NCBI GenBank assembly: GCA_947247005.1
Contig: OX365959.1
Location: forward strand, 39,283,097 to 39,347,096
DNA from: Spisula solida
Lineage: Eukaryota; Mollusca; Bivalvia; Venerida; Mactridae
DNA length: 64,000 nt
Direction: 5' to 3'
The position numbers and the translations under genes were made by a program. The notes under the pieces were generated by a model. That model was not told the DNA's origin. It did no database searches and saw only the letters and a program-made list of their open reading frames with translations. Shown one piece after another: positions 1 through 13,211 of the stretch (positions are counted from its first letter, which is position 1; each line of letters starts with the position of its first letter).

Positions 1-945
1 GTTTTACTCAAATAATACTCAAATTAATGGTGTCATCAATGAGGTCAGAACGTCACTTTGACGGCTCAATGCCAAATACTTTTTTTCATTTCAGCAGAAA
101 TTTGTATTTATTACCATTCCAACAAAATCATATGTAAAGAACAGTGAAGTCATATAGGCATTTACTAATGTGCGGAATTAATGAATCACCCTGAGTGTAA
201 AAAAGGCCAATAATCATAGTTGTTATAGTTTAATTAATTTTTCAAATTAAGAAAATAGATAAATATTTATGTTTTGCAAAATGCTACTTCGAGGATATGA
301 CGTCATCAATCAAAAACACGTGTTTTGGGTAACGTGATCATATCATTTCAGCTGCAGTACTGTCAAAATTATGAATATTTCAGGATTCGTATTTAGTGGG
401 AACAAAAATAGCATTTGTATACACAAAATGTTTTATATTCTAATGTAACACGTCCAGCAGTACAATGCAGTACTGGTAACGCTAATGATAGTATTTCCGG
501 TATAATGTTTCAAGAGCATTTTTTACGTGGTCTTTTCCAAGTACATCTTTACGTCATGTATACAGTCAGAACAATACTTTCAGAATCAATTATAGAAATT
601 ATTGACATTAATGTTATCCCATCCAAGGGCCAATATGACTCATTTTGATGACAATTCGTGGGTTATATACCTACATGTACAATGTCTTATTGGTGAATAC
701 TAAATCCTCTGACATTAATATTGTGAAATGATTTCGGTGGATAAAGGTTGTATCTTTCAGAAAATATGCACTGTTATATGCATTAAGTGAGCATTAAACA
801 ATGTACACACCCATTACATGTATTACGGGTTATTTACATGACCGATAATGAAACTTGGCATGGATTCCATTTAGACAAACATTCTGATTAACGTACATGT
901 AGATCAAGTAAAAAGATAAGTATCTATTGCACACAAATGCTTTTT
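1..945. other. No gene recognised
   Basis: AT-rich sequence with only chance open frames. I see no repeat I can name. Confidence 0.6.
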
Positions 946-1508
946 CATGATTTGACCTAGTGACCTAGTTTTTGACACTGGAATGCCCATGATGAAACTT
1001 GACCTAATCATTGTTGAGATGTTCTTTGTGACAATGTTTCATAAAGATTATGTATAAACTTATATATAGTGACTACACATTGTTCTTCGATGATTCGACC
1101 TTGTGACCTAGTTTTTGACCCCAGATAACCCAATATTGAACTTGACGTAGATTTATTTGAGATGACTATTTGTAAATATTAAGGCCAACGTGTTATCTTT
1201 AGTTACTACACAAGATTTTTCTATGATTTGACCTAGGTTTTACCCAATATCGTCCTTGACCTATATTTTGTTGAGATGGTCGTTGTAACTTAGTTTCATA
1301 AATATTGAGCTAAAATCACGACCTCTAGTGACTACACAATGTTTTTCTATCATCTAACCGAGTGACCTTGTTTTGACCAAGTTTCATTAAGATAATACCA
1401 AAGTTGTGACCTCTAGTGTCTACACAAGCGTATAGTAGAAGAACGGCAGACGGAGGATGAGTTATCACAAAAACTCACATTGTCACTTTGTGACAGGTGA
1501 GCTAAAAA
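946..1508 (+). repeat. Mollusc-type 'TGACCTAGTGACC' repeat, copy 1
   Basis: Diverged tandem units begin 'tttgacctagtgacctagtt' and contain 'gtttcataaagatta'. The right end is 'cactttgtgacaggtgagct'. I know this family from mollusc genomes; no coding capacity. Confidence 0.75.
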
Positions 1509-2214
1509 CTAGCAACAAAAAACCACATCCGTAACTCAACAGCTGCGCATTATCTAAGAATTATCCGTATAGGGAACGAATAGCGCGAACGAATCAGATA
1601 GGGGATAAATAGTGAATATAAAGAAAAAATCTCTAGCTCCATAGAATTCACCCCGGTAAAAATGTCGAATACTGAGAAATTATGATATATTGTTGATTGA
1701 AAAACTCCACTATAAACGGAATTAGAGCTAAAATTACGAACCTACGGACAGAATCAACTCCTAACAGAAACACCAGGACACGAAAGGTCACATGAAGACA
1801 AAAAGGCACATAAAATACACAACGTAAATAAAAAACGATGAAGAACTTGCCCAACATACAAAAATAGCACAAGAACACGACTTTATAATAAAAGTGCACA
1901 GACTACGAAAAACTAGCAGCTACTAAAACACGATATCCCATCCCGAAAGTTTACCCCCTCAGTCAGTTAAGCCAACCCGGAGCAACAGCAAGGTGACAAG
2001 AAAATAGCAAACGGCGAACACGCCACAAGGTCCACAACAGGTACAGTGTACGTATATTTGTGAAAGATACGTAGCAGTCTTATGAAGGAAAACGAAATTG
2101 CAGAAAGGCACATACAAAATGAACAAAGTTTCACATAAAAGGCAAAGTGGTCTAAAATGTTTCTCATTTTCTATTTTAACTATAAAGTGGACAAATCATA
2201 CGTAGAGGAAGTTT

Positions 2215-4040
2215 GGATAATGTTTTTATAATGTCTAATATTCTGTTTACTATCAATGTTATTGCAATGAAACTTGTGATTTAACTTTTTATTCCCAATA
2301 CAGTTACAATATACATTTGTATGTACATGCATATTTAATATAACGTTATACGTAGATTGAGGAACATCGTATGTTATGACAATATGAATATCAGATAAGA
2401 TAAATTTTATTTGGGTCGGCTAGACAATACACTGAACAACATAAGCACAGATTAGCTTTAACAACACAAGTATAACGATAAAAAATGTAGAACAGCTAAA
2501 ATTGACAAGATTGCTTGACACTTTACCGTGACTATAATGTACACGATCTGAAGACTATTTGCTACTTTACATTGGATGAATTTTCATGAGCGACTTCAAT
2601 ACAGAAACTCTAGTTTTGTATACAAATCATTAAATGCAATATATCCAGCATATGTTAAGGAGAAATTCCAGAATATTCACGAGAATCAATCCCGCCATCT
2701 TAGATATTCAGATTTAAACCCAAATTTAGAATTTGGCCGAAAATAATTAAACTATTCAGACCCAATGCTCTGTAAAACCTTACCAGAGAAATTACGAACG
2801 GCAGAATGTGACTGTAGACCCCTCATGATTGACATACGGTTGAGACACTAACACCAGCCTGTATCTTCCAATCTGGACAATTCTCAGTTCAGTGCTTAAT
2901 GCAGTCACCAATGCCACATAGGGTAACCAAAAACCTGGAGTATCGCCTTCCAAACCCCTATTAAGCACTTTACCTAATACAATTATAGCTATACTAGGCC
3001 TTAATTAATGGGTTTTCACAGCAACTTGGTACAGCCATACCAAACCCTATCCGAACTCACCAACACCGATTACAGCCTTGATATACTTAGAACATCTAGA
3101 AAAGCAACGTTTTATCCCCGATTGTATATTTGAATTCTATGAAGTATTGTTATATATTCGTGAAGAAACTTGGCCCTCATCCAACTAGTATCGATCGCAT
3201 TACGTAAATCTCGTGCTACGATAGAATCACAAAAAGCAGGATTTCCAAATGCAACGTTTACGCATGATAAATGTTGGTATAAATTGCATCGAACCCTTTG
3301 TAAAGTTTGTAAATAAAATGGCAGTTGTAAATATAAAGATGCCATTGTTGTCCGAATATGAGCAAAATCAGGTCATTTGGATGCTTTTAGCAGTGATGTC
3401 AAACGGGAGGTTGACGACGGTTAAATTGTCATGCACCGAACATTTCGCGTCTGGAGACATGCTACCAACACAGTGGGACTATTTGCGACAGGACCAGTAA
3501 CTCCACGTGAACTAGCTCCAGACAAGGTGCACAACTGTTCCCGACATTGCTAGATAACTTATTAGCCATCAGAAATAATGAATCAATCAATATCTGATCG
3601 ATACTTTAAATATTCACTTAAACGCCGATTCTGAAAAAATACAGATTTTATAAATTTGTGTTGCGTTATTTTTTAGCCGCACTATACATCAAAATTGTGT
3701 TCTGCACCCAAGTGTAGCTCTATGTGATAAAATGCTACAGTTGTATTGATAATCATCGAGTAAATGTTTGATTGTCTATCACCAGGTTGAACACAATATT
3801 GACAGTAGACGCTTTCCGTATTATCCAGTACAAATGTATATAATATACATGTATATGGTGTACTTGCAACCACTGAGTTCAACCATACAACATTTGAGCT
3901 CATCTGGGCTTCATCACCTTTAAGAGATATGCCTTGCCCTGAAGGTTTCCCATAATCACCGAATACAGACATACCAGGTCTCATTAAGTACTCATCACCA
4001 ATTACAGCGAAAACATATCCCAAATGAGATACATGCATCA
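2215..4040 (+). repeat. Long dispersed repeat, copy 1
   Basis: It starts 'gtctaatattctgtttactatcaatg' and runs through the LINE tail, the 'gggtattaagc..cttggtacagccatacc' block, 'gcatgataaatgttggtataaattgcat' and 'ttgcaaccactgagttcaa'. The order matches 60150-62490 plus 63360-63430 at high identity. Both copies point the same way. Past the LINE part I recognise no coding content. Confidence 0.8.
2490..2830 (+). mobile_element. LINE remnant: C-terminal tail of ORF2
   Basis: The plus strand reads LFATLHWMNFHERLQY, FVYKSLNAIYPAYVKEKF, NQSRHLRYSD, then NYSDPML-KTLPEKLRTAE after a frame change. This is the usual end of a mollusc LINE reverse-transcriptase protein (short helical stretch, RxLR, YS-P-LWN-LP-LR). 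It has several stops and is dead. Confidence 0.7.
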
Positions 4041-4470
4041 ATTTGAAACAAAACTTAGGCTCTATGTGGTTGTCTCAACCACTGAATACGGCCACACTAC
4101 GGTATACTAATATCCACCGAAACTGCGTATATTTGGTCCGAAGGGATACTCAAAACCACTGAGTTAAGCTACCAATACTATATGGGGTACTAAACAACTA
4201 CCGAATACAGCCATTCCTAAGGCGTTATTCAGTATTCACCAAATGTAATTACATAACAACTAGCCCTAAGACGTACTCTCCATCTCAAACTTCACCCATA
4301 CTAGCTATTTACGCGCTGACGTTTCTAAACCTCAACCAATTATAGTCGTACCACCATAAAATACCAGGCCACATGGGGTATTCGTCCTTTGTAAAGACAT
4401 ACTTAGCTCAATTTGGTATCTGACAATGCTAGACAATCGTTTCTGACACAATGGGTTACCTAACATAGCA
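3840..4470. repeat. Degenerate tandem repeat around 'aaccactgaatacggcc'
   Basis: Variants of 'accactga(g/a)ta/ttc..ca(g)cca' recur every 40-60 bases. A 119-codon minus-strand open frame (4041-3682) falls mostly inside and has no recognisable domain, so I do not call it a gene. Confidence 0.45.
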
Positions 4471-4479
4471 TTGTACGAC

Positions 4480-5887
4480 TGATTTTGACTATATTTAGTT
4501 TATGTACTTTTATATTGCTTGATACATTTATTTTGCACATTTCTTTATAACACTGATGATTATTACATTATAATGATTATTTAGCATTGAGTTACATTTT
4601 GTTGGTACTATTGTATTGCCGAAAAAAGCACAAAGAAACATATTTTCTATGCAATACAGAAGTAGGTTGACTTACTTCAGTGTTGCGGGACCTTTTTGAT
4701 TTGTTGTCAGTTAATTAACCATAATTTAGTTTTAAGAAATATAGCTTTTTTTGATGTTATGTAAAACATAATTCTGGATCTAAAAATGAAAAAAAAGTCA
4801 CTTTTGTAAAAATAAGCAATTACATGCACTACAGTCTTGCGGGCAACCCTCGATTTGTCTTTAAAGCGTTTGTGAGTTTGCATGCAAAGATGTTTGACGA
4901 ACTGTCTTCGTATGTCAATTCACATTATAAATACATAGATGATATAGATTATGTCAAAAGTTCATACCTTGAAATCAGTTGTAAATCTCACTAAAATATT
5001 TTAAACGGACTCTTTCTTTTACATGGATGAACATTCTAACATCTTAGGAAACTATGTATTGAAGTTTCTTCTACTTTCGTTTTCAGATTTCTGGATGTCG
5101 TTGTCAGTTGTAATCTTCCATGTACCGGATGGGATAACCAATGATAGCGGCCAGCTCATACGTGAAAAGGTTGGCGCTCGTTTTCGTCACTTCTTTCAGT
5201 TTTTTATAATGCTTTTATGTTAATATAATAATTGCTATTGAATACGAATTAGCTAGAATGCCTGCGTCCGTCGATGAAGGTGACACCAGGTATTGTAGTA
5301 TTATTAAATAAAACATGGAAATTTAACATAGTGGAAGAATCAACCGAGAACTGCAGTTTTATCAGGTCATATTGTCATAATTACCGAGTTCTATACATTT
5401 TACAAATGCACCGGTAGGAACACCACACACCGTTTAGAATCCACCGGAGATTATCGGCTTAAGATAGCAACCGTTGGGACAAATAATATTATGCTTATTT
5501 GGACACGTCTGAGACGTCTTATCAGACTATATAGGTCATAACCATTAATTTCCTTCGCGTGCCAAATCGGGTACACTTATACAGTCCATACATAAACTTT
5601 GACTGGAAATGGTGGAATGCCTTGCCAAGATTGAATTATGTCAAAATTCTGAAAGTCCTAGATTACCGTTCTGGACTTGTTTGTATTGTTTGTAAGTTTG
5701 ACTGTGTTTTAGCAAACTATCAATATGATTATATACTTCTCTTTGTCGACCGATCCCGGAATCCTCACAACGTTAAAATTTTACATCAATTCGCACCTAC
5801 ATGTCACATTATTAGTTCGATGATGACACGGGTGGTATAATAACCGAGCATAGTAATGGTATATTTGTTGTGAAAGTGGAGTTACTA
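4480..5887. other. No gene recognised
   Basis: AT-rich. The part at 4900-5100 is distantly related to 55.15-55.30 kb. Frames of 66 and 93 codons lack domains. Confidence 0.55.
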
Positions 5888-6499
5888 AAATGCTTCGGCT
5901 AAATATATAAAACGTGTGGATGTAGAAGCAACATAGAATATTATATCAAATTCGTTATATGAAGAAAGCGGGCTAATGGTCGGTTGTTCTACCAAGATAT
6001 TCATTACACCACGTCAGATGATATCATCCTCCACGCTAACACATGTGATGGTATTGAAGAGTACTCTATAGCTACCGTGTAATTATGTATGTTTGACAGA
6101 TCAATACAACTCTACAATTCAAAAATTTATAGCTACCCGAAGTACATCTCGCAACAGTGCATCTGTACCCTATATCCCTCTAACCCAAACCCAAAACGAT
6201 TAAAGTTATAATATAATATGAACAAATGCACTGCATCCAGCGGGGATTTCCCATCAGGTGTTTGGCTAATCTGATCGAAGAAAAAAATGGCTAAGGAATT
6301 AGTAAATGCTCCACGGAGACTTTAAATCTAGCCTCTGACTGCCAGGCAACACCAAATAGGAGACCAGGCGAACAAATAATTAGAAAAGAGTGTTTTCCGA
6401 TCTACAAGACGGGTTGCACAGATATGCCCTATAAATAGGTATTACAGTTTTACACACCTCTTTCATTTGCTATCTATATTTCAATTCAACATATTCACA

Positions 6500-6575
6500 A
6501 GTTGGCGCGTTCTGCCGTGCGACGACGTCGCGTTTACGTGCGATGACGTCGCGTTAAATAATGTGACGTCATTTC
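6500..6575. promoter_or_regulatory. Cluster of GACGTC / TGACGTC sites
   Basis: 'Cgtgcgacgacgtcgcgttta' and 'cgtgcgatgacgtcgcgtta' form a direct repeat, followed by 'gtgacgtcatttccgacgtcg'. TGACGTCA is the CRE/ATF half-site palindrome. No gene starts nearby, so the role is unknown. Confidence 0.4.
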
Positions 6576-7749
6576 CGACGTCGCCGTATTGTTTTTTTAC
6601 GTTGGATTGAATAAGATGTGGGTTTTTTTCAATAATGTTCATGGTTTGATTTAGGCTTATACATGTATACCGAAACGTTATTAAAAGAATGGAACTGTAT
6701 TTATATTTCATATTGGAAAAAATAAATTAAACATGCTTGGTTCTCAAATCTTGAGCAACAACTTGCCTCTACCGGAAGTGGGACGTGAAATTCAGTCTAC
6801 CGAATCATTATTCTGCATCCGGTCTTACAAAATACATTAGACCATAGCCAATGCAACTGCAACAACAACAATCACGTGTTTTTTGCATGTAATCCTTAAT
6901 GGAAATTTGAAATCCCCTATCAGCATACCATGTACATGCAGATGATAAACCGGTGGCCAAACTCGTTGAAAGATTAGAAAGCCATACTGACGTATACATA
7001 CAATCGCATTGTTGTATGACCTGTTTATTTCATCAGCGACCAACATTGACTTAATGTTAATCAACTAAGTCCAAACTCTGAACTAAGATCCTGATTCGTT
7101 ATCACACCGATTCGGGTATTCCGCTTTGGCTATTTCAGCTTCAAACCCGTTAGCTAATCGAACTACACTTGACAAAATGCTTCGACTCAATATAAAACAT
7201 GTGGATGTAGAAGCAACATAGAATATTATATCAAATTCTTTATATGAAGACAGCGGGCTAATTGTCGGTAGTTCTACCAAGATATCCTTAAAACCTCGTC
7301 AGCTGATATCATCCCCAACGCTAACACCTGTGAGTGTATTGATACATGTGGTACACGCATACAATATATGTATAACAGAATGGTGTTTTCATCAAACAAA
7401 TATATCTTAAAGTTGTACAATTGTTCAAATGTTATCTATAAATGATGATGTCGCTTGGTTGTTTACCACAGTTTCGGGACACGTTCGTTATGTTCCCAAA
7501 AACCATACATGTATACGTTTAACGTATATCAAATTGTAATCTATATAATGGACAGTAAAGTCATATTTGATTTAGTAACTATACGCCGTATAAGTAAACA
7601 AGTCAAATAGTTTTCTGTGGCCAGATAATTGTATATGTTTAGGTTGAGTTTTTCTGAAGTTTAGATGCTGATCGAATTTATTCCGGTGCATGTTTAAATA
7701 TATTAATTTTGTCCAAATAATTCAAATACATGAGATATCGGATACTTCC

Positions 7750-7920
7750 GCTGCATATGACCTAACCAACTATACATGTAACAGTAGGTTTGAATTTTAT
7801 CATTAATATAACCTAACCAATTATATATGTAACAGTAGGTGTAAATTTTATCATAACAAGTGTCATGATGAGATATACATCATATTCAATTTAAACACAC
7901 TTATATCCTCTATTTATTTT
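7750..7920. repeat. Degenerate palindrome-element end and a two-unit tandem
   Basis: 'Cctaaccaactatacatgta' repeats once about 55 bases on. The stretch 'tgatgagatatac' to 'tatcctctatttat' matches the terminal part of the 570-bp palindrome element. Confidence 0.6.
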
Positions 7921-9479
7921 GTTGTGTTATGTGCCGAACCAATGAACAAAATTCCAAATAATTTGAAAAAAATATCAATATCGATACCATGATAATATTT
8001 ATCAAGCAATGTTTTTTTTCTACGGGAAGTAATCCTTGTCCAATATATTTATCATTGAACAAGAAGCTCTTTGCTTACGCAGCAGACACCTGCTGTTCAG
8101 ATACATGGACCAAATCGCCTTGCGTTCATAGAAAAAGTCCGGATATTTCCGCATGGAATAATGCAAAATTGAATGGAATTAATCTGGTTCACGTCACTGC
8201 CCACCAGCTTATACGATTAGGTAATGGTCAAGCAGGTGACAGTACAATGTGTAAATAATTTGGTCGTAAAATCACACCACACTACGGACCTGTTATACAT
8301 AGTTATACAATAAAATGTATATAATATGGGCTCCTACAATATAAAGGGAAGTAACTTGTGGAAGATACTAAATTAATCACAATGAGTTATCTTCCAATCT
8401 CTACATGGAGGTTATAACACTCTGTATGATATGAGAGATGGAGTGGGTACGGAAGACGAAGATGTCATAGATAACTCCCTTGACTTGCTTTTAGGATTTC
8501 CTTAAATATACTAGTACTTTATATATTTTCTTGTCATTTCTTGCAATGTCAAAAACTACTCAGAAGTCGCAAAATAACGAAAGACACAAACGATAAGAAA
8601 TCTTATCGATAACGCATAATTACAACAACTAGTACATGGTCTGTGACCTTGTTGAATTATTGTACAAGCTCATAAAGACTTCAAAATGGTTGATTGAAAT
8701 TATATTTGTTCTTGATCAAAACACGATATTTGATTTTCTTGCGATACTCAGTTCCATACCAAGTTTATAATGCAGTGTACACGATTACAATTTGAGCCTA
8801 TTGGATGTTTGTTGGAATGAATATTCCTTGGTTATCACATTTGATTGTCTATATCTGAAATAATAGCTAACCGATTGTTTTGAAACAAGCACACAGGAAA
8901 ATTATATGACATATTAAAACACAATGGAAATCCTTGAAAAACGTTAACGGGGAATATTAGCAGTTTCCTTAAGCTAGTTTCACTTTGTAGTTCAGTTATA
9001 TCATATCAATAATTGTAATGAACTTTTAGAGCTTGTATATTGACGACAGCTGCGAAGCATTCAAATATAAATTATGTGACGTCATCACCAAAAATGCCAC
9101 AATAGTCTACCACATTACATTTTGTAACTCCACACGTAATGTTTTGGAAGCTTGCCAAATATTCTAGATTCATGAAGCATTCGGTCGTTTCAGTAGTTTT
9201 AATATTAAATGGAATCTCACATAAATATGTCTAGTTCGACAAACGGACGACACACGGACTCTTCGCTGGGTCACTACCAAAGAGATAAGCCGATGTTCCT
9301 TAGTTCAGACGTGAACATGACGTCCGATGGCTAGACAAGCGATTCATTGACCGTCATTATTCATTGGAATATCTTATTTTGCTTGAATTAAAACCGACAA
9401 ACAAACGGCGGCCTAGCCAGTAGTAACACAAGGAACATGTTTCACCGAGCATACTTGAACTCAGACCAAGCTCACCTAA

Positions 9480-11240
9480 AATGATTGAAAGAAAAAACAC
9501 ATGGAGCGCTAACAAGGTCGTTACAGATATTTATACTGAGGAAAGGTTGGTCATTCTACCAATATATGTTAAACATCATGTCAGCTGATACCATCCTCCA
9601 TCATAACATCCGTGAGGTTCGATACATGTGGTACACACATACAATATATGTATAACATCACGTCAGCTGATACCATTCTTCACCATAACATATGTGAGGA
9701 TCGGTACATGTGGTACACACATATATTAAATGTATAACATCACGTCAGCTGATACCATTCTCTACCATAACATATGTGAGGATCGGTACATGTGGTACAC
9801 ACATACATTATATGTATAACATCACGTCAGTTGATACCATTCTCCATCATAACATTTGTGAGGATCGGTGCATGTGGTACACTCATGCATTATATGTATA
9901 AAGTCACATCAGCAGATATCATCCTCCACCATAACATATGTGAGGATCGGTACATGTGGTACACACATACATTATATGTATAACATCACGTCAGCTGATA
10001 CCATCCTCCACCATAACATATGTGAGGATCGATACATGTGGTACACACATACATTATATGTATAACATCACGTCAGCTGATACCATCCTCCACCATAACA
10101 TATGTAAGTATCGGTACATGTGGTACACACATACATTATATGTATAACATCACGTCAGCTGATATCATTCTCCACCATCTGCGAGGATCGGTACATGTGG
10201 TACACCCATACATTATTTGTATAACAAAAGAGTGGTCTTATCAAACAAATGTATCTTAAAGTTGTGCAATTATTCAAATGTTATCTATAAACGATGATGA
10301 ATCCTGTTTGTTTACCACAGTTTCCCCCAGAGCAAATAACCATACAACTGATCAAATTTATATGTGTCCTGTGGACCCAATTAACCCTCATTAAACATGT
10401 GTACTCGAACGTATATCAAAGTGTACTCTTTAATAAAGTATCACTTGTTTTAGTACAAGTTACTTTACACCGTGTACATGTAATAGTAAAATAAGTAAAT
10501 AAACCATTTAAAGCGTTACAATGTGTATTTTCAGGTAATGCATGTTTATGTACTTTAATCATAGAGTTTATACAGTAATCCCCCCCCCCCCCGTTTAGCT
10601 ACCCCAGTCGAATATCTACCTATACCCACCTGCTTCGGATAATTCGATAAAAACGAAGCAGGCGACAGTACAATCATGTACACCCTTTGGTCGGCATGAA
10701 TGAATGACCCAATATTTCGGACTTGCTTTACATTTACAAAAATATATATACCTGGGGTGGAATTCAGTATTGATCTTATTTGATTAGAGAATAAGGATAG
10801 CCAATCATATCGTATGTTCCTGACTTCAGAGTTTAATATGGTGTTATATGATTGGTTGCCCTTATCCTTAAGTCAAGTAAGACCAATATGCAGTACCACC
10901 CCCTTGGCACCTCTGACAAAACTGTTATAAAGGGAAGTAACTTGTGGAGGATAGTAAACTGATCAAATTGAGTTATCTTCCAAGCTCCACATGAAGGTTC
11001 TAACACTCCGTATGATATGAGAGATGTGTTATCCAGATGCGGAAAGTAAAGATGCCAAAAATAACTTCCATAACTTGTTTTTAGGATTATCTTAAATATA
11101 CTTAATGGATTGTCTTGCCATTTTGCATGGTGAAATGTCAAAACAACACACAGAAGTCGCAAAAAAACGGAAGATACAAATATCGAAAACGCATCATTAC
11201 AATTACATGGTCTGAGACATTGTTGTTAATTTGTACAAGC
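9480..11240 (+). repeat. Dispersed repeat family, locus B, carrying the 82-bp array
   Basis: It has the same right part as loci A and C ('agttatcttccaagctcc', 'acactccgtatgatatgag'). The left part holds the expanded 82-bp array, of which loci A and C hold single degenerate units. A C-run of 14 lies at 10579-10592. Arms around a tandem core recall the Helitron-like 'pearl' elements of bivalves; that assignment is inference. Confidence 0.72.
9570..10223. repeat. 82-bp minisatellite, about eight units
   Basis: Each unit runs 'ataacatcacgtcagctgat', 'accataacatatgtgaggat', 'cggtacatgtggtacacaca'. The last unit has a short deletion near 10178. 82 is not a multiple of 3, so units appear as a chain of overlapping short open frames, which are not genes. 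Confidence 0.93.
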
Positions 11241-13211
11241 TCATAACGACTACAACTTGGTTAACTTGGATACCAATACTATTTGCAGTGATTCTTAAAC
11301 GTTTTAGAACGTTTAAAAGCTGAAACTAGGTCTTGCAGCGGTTCAGTTTCATTTGTTCGTGTTGGGCATTATGCCGTGTGCTTGTGGTCTGTGTAACTTC
11401 CGTTTGTACTTGGCTGTTTCTTTTAACTGCAGCAGTCCCTGTTGGGTGAATCATTATCATTTAACTTGACATAGAGACTACCTAGATCTCTAGAGACCGT
11501 ATATTGAGAAACACAATGTTTGATTATTACGAACCACAGATACAGGTTTTACTGTACATGTAAGTTACATGTGTTGTTAAAGTTTACCTTCGCACTATGG
11601 TAATGAACACTATCAAGTATTATCTTAGCAACTTTGTATCATGTACATAAGTTTAACATTTGAAGTATGAATCGCAAATCATTATCTTTATACTCTGTAT
11701 GAAATCATAAACGGGTACGTATTACATGTAATTGTTGGGAAGTTAGTCGAACACGTGTGCGACCTTGAACACTGAAAACAATAATAATCACAAATACTAA
11801 GTATATACTTCTTTGATCACGATTTACAACGTTTCCAACATGACAATATGTGTAATGAGTTTCCCGGCGTATAAAATTTATTTGTCGAAGATCGTCTGTA
11901 CGCCTGTTATAAGTAGAAACATGAAGACAACAAAATGGTAGGTTAACTTGACTTTACTGTTATTCTGGGTGTTATTTCACTATAGGCAGAAAGGTAGATT
12001 GAACATGATGCAGAACATAGGCAACGTATATATTAGCCTAGATATCCATGATTTATATAGAGGATATTACATGTCTTTGAGTGTCTTTCTATATTGAATT
12101 GATTAAACGAGCTGAATAAAATAATAAAATGCGAGGCTCGTGTATCGCGCTCGATATTTGCGCGAGGCACGATACGAGACATAAGACGGATTCACAGATT
12201 ATTCTCGTGTATCGTATCAGGTATCGCATCTTAATATCATTTCTTGCCTTCCATTTTCAAGTCTCTTATACCAAGGGTGAGACACGAGAATTAAACGAGA
12301 CGCGAGAATTCAACGCGAGGCATAAAAATCCTTCGAGTGGGATACACGATATTTAATGTGTCACTAACAGGATTCTGTAGTAATATAATACGGAATCGGT
12401 GAAAAATGTACATCGTTGTTTTGTATTTTTGACGTAGCTTCCAGTGATTGTTACAAGCCTCAAATACAAGCTGACAACTGTGTACGTAGGAGTGGTTAGG
12501 AACAGAATGTCGAATGTTCGAATCTACAGAGATTGCATCCTAGTTGCCAGCTGCCAGTCTGTCTGTATTTATGTACCATGCAGAAGTATACAGGTAAAAT
12601 ATGTGTCACATATTGACAGACGCCATGTTTATTCACCACCCAAACTGATATTTTGACGGTTTTCTATAGATAATTATAATTAGATTCCATTCCTACCACA
12701 TCGGCCTTTATGCATTACAATTGTAGAGATTGAATCCGTACAAACACAATATCAGAAGCAATACAGAACAAAATTGTAATGCAATTTTATTTCCGAATAA
12801 TACTTTTATCATATATAAGCACAGTAATTTTCATGTTAGGGATATAGCTCACCGGAGAGCCTTATCCATAAAAATACATGGATAATATAAACACGGCATG
12901 GTCGACTTAACGCCTGTTTGTAGCGTTAATCGAAAGAGTATACTTATGCATTAATTGAGTATGTAACATTGAACAAACATGGACATCGGAAAAGCGTAAA
13001 GGCATATGTTGGAAGTAGTTCAACAATGTACAACGACTGTTCTATAGCATATACGTATAATTCACATATGTGCTTAATATGAGCAGTGTAATATAGTATG
13101 TTCAAAATAACCGGACACAGTATGGGCAGTTTGATATATCATGTTTAATATAAACGGCCTAACAGTTCATGCTCAATATAAGCATAGTAAAACTGATCGT
13201 TCCAAGCCTGT
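11240..13211. other. Intergenic, downstream of the TRIM-like pseudogene
   Basis: Apart from the CG-rich patch at 12.13-12.36 kb it holds a weak tandem of 'ttaatatragca' words at 13070-13190. No exon recognised. Confidence 0.55.
12128..12356. other. CG-rich patch with 'cgag' words
   Basis: 'Cgaggctcgtgtatcgcgctcg', 'gaggcacgatacgagac' and 'gagacgcgagaattcaacgcgag' are repeats of one short motif. It stands out from AT-rich surroundings. A 75-codon plus-strand frame covers it, but I see no domain. Confidence 0.4.

Larger units (their letters stand above)
5888..8560 (+). repeat. Dispersed repeat family, locus A (two partial copies)
   Basis: 'Gtggatgtagaagcaacatag' through 'gcgggctaatggtcgg' occurs at 5910 and again at 7200. 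The segment from 7370 ('tatcttaaagttgtacaatt') to 8540 ('gagttatcttccaatctc', 'tcttttaggatttcc') parallels loci at 9.5-11.2 and 16.0-17.6 kb. Confidence 0.75.

Noticed and set aside
3682..4041. 119-codon minus-strand frame
   Set aside because: Lies in a degenerate tandem repeat, has no domain, and the homologous repeat at 60-63 kb does not keep it open.
9570..10260. CRISPR-like regular array
   Set aside because: The 82-bp units are whole-unit tandem repeats without unique spacers, in an animal genome.
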